The notes beneath the pieces were generated by a model. The model ran no database searches. It was given only the letters and a program-made list of their open reading frames with translations, and was not told the DNA's origin. The translations under genes and the position numbers were made by a program. 64,000 bases of DNA from the NCBI GenBank assembly GCA_026315105.1, contig CM048750.1, positions 399,217,002-399,281,001 of the forward strand. Reading direction: 5' to 3'. This DNA is from Locusta migratoria. Its lineage: Eukaryota > Arthropoda > Insecta > Orthoptera > Acrididae. Of the stretch, positions 36,395-45,527 are shown one piece after another (within the stretch, counting starts at the first letter, position 1; each line of letters starts with the position of its first letter).

Positions 36395-36546
36395 CATGTG
36401 GGCAAAATAAATATCTGACATATTTTTGAAACTGTCAACCAAAAGATGATAATGTGTCGAGAAAATTGTGCGGCATTTCATCTTCCTCAGTCTATCTATA
36501 ACAGCACATGCCACAGCACACCCATCGTATGTAGATGTACCTCGAC
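36395..36546 (-). CDS. MSH6: MSH6 internal exon (Walker B / D-loop region continuation)
   Basis: A 152 nt exon with strong splice sites: acceptor TTTTGCAG before 36546 and donor CATG|GTAAGT at 36394. It encodes RGTSTYDGCAVACAV, then CRTIFSTHYHLL and MSDIYFAHM. Joined to the upstream exon it completes DELGRGT. These are the MutS ATPase motifs: the Walker B DELGRGTS box, and the conserved STHYH histidine loop that senses nucleotide. MSH6 uses ATP binding to switch from mismatch search to sliding clamp. Phase is 1 at the start and 0 at the end. The sequence is intact. Confidence 0.93.
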
Positions 36547-36653
36547 CTGCAAAATAAAATGTCATTTGATTCAGAAGAAGAAGAAGAAGAGGAAGAAAAA
36601 AAAACATATTTACAGTGCAACTCTTAACCAGTGATGTTACACCATAACACAGC

Positions 36654-36656
<3 letters not shown>

Positions 36657-36714
<58 letters not shown>
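36657..36714. repeat. (GA)n microsatellite
   Basis: A pure ~58 bp dinucleotide run about 110 bp upstream, on the minus strand, of the MSH6 acceptor at 36547. On the MSH6 sense strand it is a (CT)n pyrimidine tract. Confidence 0.95.
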
Positions 36715-36715
<1 letters not shown>

Positions 36716-37956
36716 ACGGGGAGGGGGCAGTTAACATGTGAATCAGACAAGACAGTGCATAACTGAGTATTGTTAACTCAGCATAGGTAAAATTTATAAG
36801 AACTTCATGAGGGTACATTTATTCTGACCCTAAAACTAAACTCCATGAGGAACACTTTGATTGACTTAGAACTGAGAAGACCCCTGAATGAGATATGGGC
36901 AGTTATAACCTGTCTTCAGCAGCAGTATATCCATAAGCAAAAAACTGACAGGCCTTCCCAAACTGTTACTTGGGACTCAAACTGCAAATGCTGCAATAAT
37001 GATAGTGGACATGAAATATATGGTCACAAAATCATACAAGGACGACAATCATATTATTAAACCAATGTACACACAATATTCCTATGACACACATTATTTT
37101 GTTGACTGAATAAGACAATAGTATAATATTCTAATAATAAAAGAATACTTATATATAAAAAACAGACGAAGATTACTCACCAGGAGAAGGAGCACAAGTG
37201 TGACAGCATCACAAATAAATAAATAAATGAATACACACACACACACACACACACACACACGACTGTCGTGGAAGCGTGGTGGAAACATAGACTTACTAAA
37301 TAACACAGACATACACTACGTTTCTGGAAGATGAAAACCGATTTCCCCCTTAGGTGCAGACCACACCAAAGGACGTTGGGTAAGGCAACTCAGGAAGTCA
37401 CTACAGATAACCTAAGACTCCCCACAGCAAGTTCGGAAATGTTCAATAGCACGAAAAATAGCAGCAATCATGGCAGTAAAAACACAAGGCAAGGACTGCT
37501 GTTCAATGTAATCACAATGGAGAAAGGCATATTCAGCATGGCCATCTAGCAGTGAACTAATGGTTCACGCAACTTCTGCACCATAGGATTAATCATAAGG
37601 TGCCAAGAATTCGGAGTGGAGATTTATAAGGGAAACTAAGGCGTTTGAGTCATATAACAGATCCAAACAAAGCTGCAAGTGAGGAATGAATCAAAGATGA
37701 GTATGGGAAGAACAGTGAGAGGGATGGGATGGGACACAATAGACTACAGACCTGAATCGGGAATCCTGACCTGGACCATCTTGGAGGGGAGTGCAGCAGG
37801 TGGAAGAAGCAGCCCATGATTCGGGTGGTGGGGTGAGGCATGAACACTGGCAATGGATGACTCTTGACTCCAGCAGTTGTTGCCAGCATAACCACAGGGC
37901 AGGGAACACAGATTTGTCAAGGAGGTTTGTTATTGGACTTTTACTGAAAATCCTTG
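36715..37956. other. Intron sequence with an 85 bp dispersed repeat
   Basis: An (AC)n run lies at 37233-37260. Just after it, 37262-37348 is nearly identical to 39674-39760 (ACTGTCGTGGAAGCGTGGT ... AAAACCGATTT), so a fragment of the same dispersed repeat occurs twice within 2.4 kb. 37640-37950 is GC-richer and shows no convincing protein. Confidence 0.5.
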
Positions 37957-38063
37957 TTAAGGGGACCACACTGGGTTTAGCTGGAAAAAAAATTGATTTT
38001 TTGTTTTCACCATATTTCGATAGGTTAAGGTTTTATGTAAGTACTCTGAAAAGGATTTCGCTG

Positions 38064-38107
<44 letters not shown>
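38064..38107. repeat. Poly(A) tract, 44 bp
   Basis: An uninterrupted adenine run close to the left end of the TTAA element. It has no retroelement body immediately upstream, so it looks like an expanded subterminal A tract rather than a retroposon tail. Length is error-prone in assemblies. Confidence 0.85.
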
Positions 38108-38109
<2 letters not shown>

Positions 38110-38439
38110 ACGTGTGTTTATATGTCACACCCACTTTTCTGAATATATTTTAGATCTTTATATCCCCTACATTGCAAGTTAGATTTTTTTCCCTTTCTTT
38201 TACTCCCGAGTGTGTTGGCTATCCTTGGAATGCAATGGTCGGTAATCTTTTGTTTCTGCTGTTTGTAAACAGCACACTTTCAAAGACACGGTTAGTTTTG
38301 TTCAAGTGTGATTGTGAGTAGTTGTTATACTTCCGTTTGTAGTACTTGTTTACGTGTATCGTATGGGCAGGCAATTAGGAGAGAGCGAAAGAAAATCTGG
38401 AGGTAATGAAGAGAGATGTTTGAGCCATATTCTTCCGTA

Positions 38440-38988
38440 AGTCCTCTACTGATGATAAGCCATTCATGCATTGTGTCCACCTGGAGAAAATTTGTGGTGC
38501 AAGTACAATAGGGCTCAGGCAACTGGAGGATATTATTCTCATCAGAATTCTTTTCCTGCTGCTGTTATTACAGCAATTAAACCTATTTTCAGAGACTTGG
38601 CTGATCCTGACCTTCTAAGGAAAGGCCTGCATGGGCAGACACAGAACCCAAAAGAATGTTTCAACAGCATAATTTGGAACCACTTTCCTAAAACTGTATA
38701 TTTGTAGGCATCCATACAATGAAACTAGGAGTTCATGATGCTATTATTACATTCAATTGTGGTAATACTGGAAAGTGTTGGTTAGTGAAAAAGCCGGGAA
38801 TTGATCCTGGTGAAAATGTGATCACTGGGCTGCAAATTTGGGATGAAATCAGGATACCGTAGCTGATGCAGACAGGTCTGTATCTAATATGGCCGAGAAA
38901 GCAAGACATACATCCCATAAGGTGAAAAAGAAGCTGGAAGACCTGCTAGAGGCCAAAGAAGGGCCATCATATGCAGCAGGACAGTTTT
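38440..38988 (+). pseudogene. C-terminal fragment of a Mutator-domain-like transposase
   Basis: Frame 1 (38471-38707) carries WCKYNRAQATGG, then FRDLADPDLLRKGLHGQTQN and NSIIWNHFPKTV. After a one-step frame change near 38700 the sense continues with GIHTMKLGVHDAI and FNCGNTGK, and finally MAEKARHTSHKVKKKLEDLL to YAAGQF and a stop at about 38988. The order WCKY / CLHGKTQN / IWN--PK / FN-G matches the C-terminal half of uncharacterised insect proteins annotated with a Mutator-like transposase domain. The N-terminal and middle parts are absent. Family name is from memory and should be searched. Confidence 0.55.
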
Positions 38989-39737
38989 AATCAAGTGAAA
39001 GTAACAAATTTCAAAAGTTTTTTCTTTAAAGTCAGTTTCCCACAAAATGACGTTTTCAGCACATATGCCACATTATATCAGAAACTATCACAGATAAATG
39101 AATGAAATTATCAGAGACTCTGCATGACATAAAAAGCCACCTCTGGTACTACATCGATTAATATTTCCCCATTAGGAAGTTCATAAAAATATTTTCTGCA
39201 GAAAAAACTTAATATTTTTGTTAATAATCTATATCTATATATAAAGGCTTGTGTGTGTACGTGCTGACAGACTTTTCTCCCTGACCACATACTGCCACCC
39301 ACTCGTGGTTGTGGTGGTAGATTAGCCCTTGGTCTAATGATGTTAGTAAGAGAGTTTGGTCGCAGTGCGTGGCAGTGGGTGAGTGTGACGAGCAAAAATT
39401 CGCAAAATATGTAATAAATACTCTTAGGAAAAGCTATATACTCTTTGACTTACGAACTTTACGGTACGAGTCAAAATCTGTTTACTCTTTCAATCATCAG
39501 ACAATACGGTCCTTTCAGACTTTAATAACGGCGGGGAATATCAAATACGCAATTTTTTAAATAGATCACATGTTTCCGTCAACCACACATCACCGACTAT
39601 GAACAGAGACACAAAACAAAGATAAAAATCCAGATAGACTCAAAGATAACAATACTCGTGGAACATTGATCACTGTCGTGGAAGCGTGGTAGAAACATAG
39701 ACTTACTAAATAACACAGACATGCACTACGTTTCCGG

Positions 39738-40180
39738 AAGACGAAAACCGATTTTCGTAAACCATCTTTCGCTGTTGTGTTTACATGGCATAGCCTGAAT
39801 CTGATTTCCTAGCTCACTTAACATGGCGGCTGGAAAACAGCTGATTCAGTTCCTTATTTCGTCTGCATAATCGCTATTTTTCCTTTTTTAAATACACAGA
39901 TTTATATTCACTCTAATATTTATACTTTTATTTCACAATAGAAAATATCACTCTTTCCATACGTGCCGAAAATTCGTAACAAGAAAACACAATCTGACAA
40001 GCTAAGAATGCTTCAAAAATGGTTGTGTTTACATGGGCACGAAAATCGATTGTGGAACTGGAAAACTGCTTTAGAGAAGCGGATTTCCAGAATCGATTTT
40101 GGAGTGTTTACATGGCCAACCAAAAACGGAATTGGGAATTCGGTTTACGAAATCCGGTTTTGGAAGCCCATGTGAACGGG
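39738..40180. repeat. Inverted-end segment with repeated GTTTACATGG
   Basis: The left end AAAACCGATTTTCGTAAACC is matched inverted by AAAACCGGATTTCGTAAACC near 40140-40165. GTTTACATGG occurs near 39780, 40028 and 40109, and an inverted variant near 40167. Likely a small non-autonomous DNA transposon; no TSD was resolved. Confidence 0.45.
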
Positions 40181-40309
40181 GTGATACATTAATGAATGTC
40201 TCTTAGGCTATAGATATTGATAGGCATGTGCCAGTAAGCTCACTGGTCTGTGCTAATCAGTGATCTCTGATACATATAGCCGCGACACTCTGCTGTGAAA
40301 GGCTGGGTC

Positions 40310-40595
40310 AATGTGAGTAGTCCTACTCATATCTCGGCGGCCTCCTGTGATAATGTTGGCAACAGATGTTGAATAACGAAAATCATGTGACATCGTCATA
40401 AGCCAATCGCGTGACACGCAAATATTTTCTCGTGAAATCAAGCATACAGCAGGAACAGCAGTATTTATCTACACACTATGTGGTTCGGTCATCTTTGCAA
40501 CGATTTTATATCGTGTTATTGATGTTACCAACATAAAAACACGAGGCCGCCAGGATAGAAAGTAAAATTTTACCGAATCAGATACATCCGTTGTT
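40310..40595. mobile_element. MITE, family member 2
   Basis: The left segment TCGGCGGCCTCCTGTGATAA with TGTTGGCAAC is matched inverted by 40500-40560 (TGGCGGCCTCGTGTTTTA with TGTTGGTAAC). The right end and GTAAAATTTTACC are shared with the MITE at 13565-13920, as is an interior CGCGTGACA-GCAAAT segment. Same family, diverged. Confidence 0.55.
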
Positions 40596-41511
40596 GTCAC
40601 ATGTCATTATGACCAGCACTTTCACGCGAAACTCTTTTGTATAGAGTCTCATGATTCACACAGTCTTACAATTCATTCCTAATTCCTATTCAAGGAGATA
40701 TTTTTGAAAACTGTTACAAATCAATATTCGCACTTATCCAATATCGTTTTCAGAAATGTAATTTGCCAGCCGCTTTCGGCGCTGCTGTTGCAGTCTGTAA
40801 CAAAATTGAGAATAACGACGCATAATATCAAATATATAAGTTTTTAACTTCTGGGCGCGTTTTCCTCAATCACACTTTACCAACGATCAACAGAGACAAA
40901 GTTGAAAACACAGATAGGCTAACAAATGAATATAAGAGCGCTACACTACAGTCACAGTCATACTTCTATTAATTGGTGTGGGTGATTAATTATTACTATT
41001 TCTCATCTGAACGATAGAAGTATTTTCAGAAGTTTACTTCAAACAGACAATTACACACCGCAACGTTAACTTTATGAACACAACCTAACATTGAATTTAC
41101 ATCGTTCCGGAGTACGGACTTAATTTCACGTATTGTATGAAAAACGTTATGAACGTTCATTGTTTTTGACAATTACTTCTACTTAAATTTGACATCTCAG
41201 GTAGGAGAACTGAGTTTATTGACAGAACAATCCAACAAGGATTCTGTTTTTACTGACCTAGGTCCGAAACCCTAAAAACTATGATCTACACAGGCCCTTC
41301 TTTAACAACCGTTGCGAAGCATGGGCACATAAGCTAGTAAATTAATAAAATTCTTAAAAACTATAAAATGGATAAAGTAGATTTTAGTAAAGTTGACTAT
41401 TAGCATCATGTAACATATCTTGAAATATTAAGATCTTGCATCAAATAGTTTTTTTTTTTTTAGAAAATGGTCAAATACTTGCCTAAATTAACATGGGTCT
41501 GGCCCCCTTAA

Positions 41512-42400
41512 ATGGGGACTCCTATGGAGGATTGGGCCCAGGACCTGTAATCCTGCAGGCACTGCAGAGTCATACAACAAGCTCCCGTAGTCAAGGCACG
41601 ATTGGATGAGGGTCTTGTAGAGCTGCAGGAGAGTTGGACGTGGCGCAGGCAGAGAAGGATATTCAGATACCACCAATGTTTTTGTTTCAGCTGATGAAGG
41701 TGTGGCACCCAGGTAAGCTGGGTGTTTAGCTCACCTAGGAAGCAATGTGTCTGTTCAACGTGAGGGAGTTTGTTAGCCAGGTATAGCTCTGGATGCAGGT
41801 GAACTGCCCAATGGCAACAAAATTATAAAACCTGGGTCTTCAATGCGGTAAATTGAAACCATTGGCTTTTGAATGGTTCCTTGCAACTGCCGATCAGCGA
41901 CACCAATGCCAGAACAGAAGTACATATAAAAGTCATCAGCATACAAGGAAGAAGATGATGTCACTACCACAACAAGACTGTCCATTATGACAAGAAAGGG
42001 GGGAAGTCTAAGGACAGAGCCCTGTGGGACAAGGTTGCCTGAATATGGGGCGAGCTGAAGGAGGTACCTACCCTAACCCAAAAGGAATGAAACAAGTTGA
42101 AGTGCTGGATGTACATTGTGAACACCGTAAGCCACATTTGTACAGCTTAGCTAGAATATAATGGCACCAGGTGGTATCATATGCCTTCCCGAGATCGAAA
42201 AAGACTAAGTAGATAATCACATCGAGTGAAAGCAGTAAGGATGGCCGACTCCAGTGACAAGAGTTTGTCAATAGCAAAATGGCCATTACGAAAGCAACTC
42301 CTCCACACAGTCTTTGTGGGGCGAGTAGCCTCTGATCATTGAGGATCCACATAAGTCACCGACTCGCAATATGTTCAAGGCTTACACAGAATGTTGGGGA
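41512..42400 (-). pseudogene. LINE reverse-transcriptase fragment (jockey/I-type)
   Basis: Minus-strand pieces: SLDVIIYLVFFDLGKAYDTTW (42170-42230), YADDFYMYFCSG with the catalytic YADD at about 41935-41950, then LLQLYKTLIQSCLDYGSLLYD near 41600. The order is palm motif A, motif C, thumb. Frameshifts separate the pieces. It ends exactly at the TTAA site of the neighbouring element, so that transposon may have landed in this LINE; I could not recover the other half. Confidence 0.72.
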
Positions 42401-43386
42401 GGCCAATAAGCCTTAACTATCAATCACCAGCAGATCTGCAAACAGAGGTTCAGTGTTAAGAGTGTATAGGAACACAAGGGCAGGCACATGCATCACTGAG
42501 ATTCTTGTTGAACGTGACAGACCACCACAGAGGAATGCTTGCAGTACTGTGCATCAAGCACAAGTTAATTACTGCACATTTGTGACTGCCACGAGAGAAC
42601 AAGTAATGGAATCTCTGCAGCACTGTCTTTCTACACCCTCGGTCATATATCAGCAGCAGGTAATTCTTTACTCAGGTAATTACCACGTGATGTTCAAGTT
42701 GCAGTCAAACTGATGCATGGACTGCTGATAAATGACAATTTTGTTATATTAGACTGGAATAAAAAACGTTTAATAACACAAATTGGAAAACACTTGAAAA
42801 TAAATGCCAACCAACTATCCCAGAACACCTATTTACAACGTTTTGAGAACCACAATTTCGAACTATTCTGCATCGCTTTACATATCGGCCGAGAGCAGCG
42901 AAGACAATAAATTATGGCGTACACTGAAACATTTGAGTAGTGCCTTCTTACCATGTACCACATGCAACTGGAAAAGCAAGCTCCACACTTCACATTGCTT
43001 TGCAGTATGTGTACATATGACATAAAAGTATGGATAGGATTACAAGTAAAATTAGTATGATGTGATCCAAAAAGATTTAAGCAACAATTTAGTTCCTTTC
43101 ACACATATTTTCCTCAGTAATTACAAATAAGAAGAAGACCAAGTTTATACAATGCCTTTGAGGCAGTAAAATTTTAGGAAACAATTTAGACATGACTCAG
43201 TAGGAGATAACAGGGGGGAGGAGACAGAGGAGGAGGAAGGTATGAAAACAGCAAACATTCAAAGCACTCGAATCACACAATGTAAGCAGCTAGTGGCGAA
43301 GAGATGTCGAAGTAGATGAGACTGTCTATGGGCAGGCTGACTGTTATTGGTTTATCTACTACATTTATCACACAAGTCATACAAAC
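42401..43386. other. MSH6 intron sequence, nothing identified
   Basis: Short ORFs at 42453-42713 and 42804-43025 have no recognisable domains and no splice support. No repeat ends. Confidence 0.35.
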
Positions 43387-43564
43387 CTAGTTCATCGACC
43401 AGTACCAGTGAGTGCTCTGTGGCATGTGCACAGATGGTTGCAGTTTCACTCAGCTCGATGTAAAATGTGCTTTCTCCGGCCATTGCATCATCTCTTGCAC
43501 CTATCCTTGTGAAAATTCTGTCAACCAATGTCAGCTCCAAGGAGGCAGCTGGAATGTGACAGCC
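43387..43564 (-). CDS. MSH6: MSH6 internal exon (ATPase core, signature motif)
   Basis: A 178 nt exon: acceptor TTTCTTTCCAG before 43564, donor CTAG|GTTTGT at 43386. It encodes [23 protein letters not shown], then [29 protein letters not shown]. These are the MutS motifs following the Walker A exon: the D-x-IFTRIGA segment, the FxxELxE ABC-type signature loop and the start of Walker B (VLVDELG). Phase is 0 at the start and 1 at the end, matching the exon at 36395-36546 so that DELGRGT is restored. The Walker A exon (GPNMGGKST type) is not in the window, so the next intron exceeds 20 kb. Intact. Confidence 0.93.
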
Positions 43565-44124
43565 CTGGAAAGAAAACAAAATGTTGGTCGGAGTGATTTA
43601 TTGAAATTAAGTTAGATTTGTATAACATTAACTTAATCAATAACAATATGCTCTACTGAATATGTCTGCGATTTCATATAGTGTCTCTTATGAGGGCTAA
43701 CGTCCACATCAAAATCTTTCAAACACAGTACTCTGAAAAACAATTTTCAGATATAAGTTAAATACATAATTTAATCTAAACAGAAAAACATGACAAAACA
43801 AATACACTTATGTTTGTGAAGACTGAAAAACCCAGAAAGAATGGACCAAAGGGATACATAGTACACAGTTGAGGAAGAGAGCATTAGGCTCCATCGTAAT
43901 ATCAACATCACATTGGAACATTCCAAAGGAGTAGGTGGGTGGGTGGGGGGAGCAAACTGCTATGTCTCAGTTTGAGTCACGCACTTTCGAGTATCTGATA
44001 CATAGTACTACTATACAACACTATACACATCGGTTAATTAATCCTGGCAAAACTCCAAGCAACATATCAAAATTACTTTAGTAGAAACTTTGTTCAACTT
44101 TTGTTAAATGACATTTATTACTAC
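43565..44124. other. Intron sequence, nothing identified
   Basis: AT-rich, with a short G/T-rich patch near 43933-43952. No ORF or repeat end seen. Confidence 0.35.
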
Positions 44125-45016
44125 ATATTAAATAAATCCAGGTAGCTGCTTAACTGATATTATATTTTATTGTGCAAGAGATGCATTTTGGCATATTGTC
44201 ATTTTCAAGCTCATTATGTTCTGATCTAGCTGCCATAAGAGAAACGTTGAAAAATCATATTTATTTAGACGTTTCCACCATGTTGTTGTGAACTTTTTTT
44301 TTTTAAATTCATTCACTATTTAATTGTGGATTAAGATTTCGTATTTTTATATGGTATTTAGTGTGACAGCAATTTGACAACGCACCTAAGATGATATAGT
44401 AATACATCATCTTAGTTTATCACCTATAAAATTTGAAGTACCAGCTTTACTATGTACCTCTGCAATGTTCCATGTGTGAAATGCAACAATGTCCCTCTCT
44501 GTAAAAGATTTAAGGCCACCCTTTTTAGCATTACTTGTGCGAACAATCACAGTAAGGCATCCAGATCCACCAGTCACATCAAGACCTTTTATACTAAAAT
44601 CAAATCTGGCCCCCACAAAAGTAATCGGACCATGCAAACTCTCATCTTGAGCAGTGCTACTAACACCTGAATCACCAGAATTAAAGGCAACAGTATTTAC
44701 ACCCTTATACACTGGTATTAATACATCATCTTAGGTGCGCTGTCAAATTGCTGTCACATTAAATACCATATAAAATACGAAATCTTAATCCACAATTAAA
44801 AAGTGCACAAATTAAAAAAAACTTTCACATCACGGTGGAAATGTCTAAATAAATGAGATTTTATGACATTTTTCTTACGACAGTGACCACACCAGATGAA
44901 TTATATTCACTAGATCAGAATGTAATGAGCTTGAAAATGGCAATATGCTGAAACAAAACTATTGCACAATAAAATATAACAACATCAGTTAAGCAGCTAC
45001 CTGGTTTTATTTAATA
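44125..45016. mobile_element. Inverted-repeat structure (~290 bp arms) enclosing an exon-like ORF
   Basis: 44125-44397 aligns, inverted, with 44722-45016: both outer ends read ATATTAAATAAA-CCAGGTAGCTGC and both inner ends contain GACA-CGCACCTAAGATGAT. The arms differ by substitutions and small indels (roughly four in five bases match by eye). Between them lies a ~290 bp segment with clearly higher G+C and an open frame on the minus strand. No TSD recognised. It could be a DNA transposon with long TIRs that captured an exon, or two inverted copies of a retroelement flanking a host exon. Confidence 0.6.
44424..44711 (-). CDS. Exon-like ORF of unknown identity
   Basis: On the minus strand an acceptor-like ACCAG precedes 44711 and a donor-like ATAG|GTGATA follows 44424. 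The enclosed 288 nt is a multiple of three with a 1-1 phase, so it could be skipped or inserted without shifting a frame. The 95-residue translation includes YKGVNTVAFNSGDSGVSST, LHGPITFVGARFDFSIKGLD and GGSGCLTVIVRTSNAKKGG. It is not part of MSH6 and I do not recognise the family. Composition is coding-like and unlike the AT-rich arms. It could be an exon of an unrelated gene, a captured exon, or part of a transposase. Confidence 0.4.
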
Positions 45017-45527
45017 TATCATGCCTGTAAAAGACATCAAATGTGCTGCAGGCCCCCAATAAAAGAAACATGTATTACTGTTTGATTATTCTGAGATAAT
45101 TTCTCCAATGAGATGCAAAGCAATTATTCAAAATAGATAGAGTAGTTGATGTCAGCTCAGCTCAATACCACCAACAGTCACACAAAAAAAGATGAAAATA
45201 AACACATAACACAAGATTTCTAAAGTTAATTTCTTTGTCAGATAAGAGACAGGAAAAAGGAAGAGGACTATAACCTATCACACTTCACACCATCCTTACC
45301 TCACAGCTTAAGTTGTAACCACTCCCATCCCTTTTTCCACCTTCCTCACTACTACTTGAAGAAATCAATTCCGAAAGCTTGTGTTGTATGTTTATTTACG
45401 ACTTTTCCATGTGTCTATTGGTTTTACTGAACAAAGGTAAGTACTGGTCAGCCACTCTTACCTCTTTTGAATAATGTATTACTGTTTATCAAATAATAAA
45501 GTGAATGGCCAGAGACATATTTGGGTC
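45017..45527. other. Spacer, nothing identified
   Basis: No ORF or repeat end seen. Confidence 0.3.

Larger units (their letters stand above)
39234..41337 (+). mobile_element. Helitron-like element, 2.1 kb
   Basis: The 5' end is TCTATATATAAAGG at 39234 after an A. The 3' end is CTAG at 41334-41337 before a T, preceded by a small TGC-GAA-GCA hairpin. TC...CTAG between A and T is the Helitron insertion pattern. The last ~160 bp are homologous to the minus-strand copy near 11819-11975. No helicase/Rep ORF. It carries a MITE (40310-40595) and a segment (39738-40180) with imperfect inverted ends around AAAACCGATTTTCGTAAACC and four GTTTACATGG words. Confidence 0.6.
37961..41507. mobile_element. 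TTAA-flanked DNA transposon (Kolobok-like), containing nested elements
   Basis: TTAA lies at 37957-37960 and 41508-41511. The left end reads GGGGACCACACTGGGTTTAG and the inverted right end GGGGGCCAGACCCATGTTAA, both followed by an A-rich tract. Kolobok and piggyBac insert at TTAA. The internal coding fragment (38440-38988) is Mutator-domain-like rather than piggyBac. A Helitron-like element (39234-41337) was inserted later. A 44 bp adenine run occurs at 38064-38107. It lies within the MSH6 intron and abuts a LINE fragment at 41512. Confidence 0.6.
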
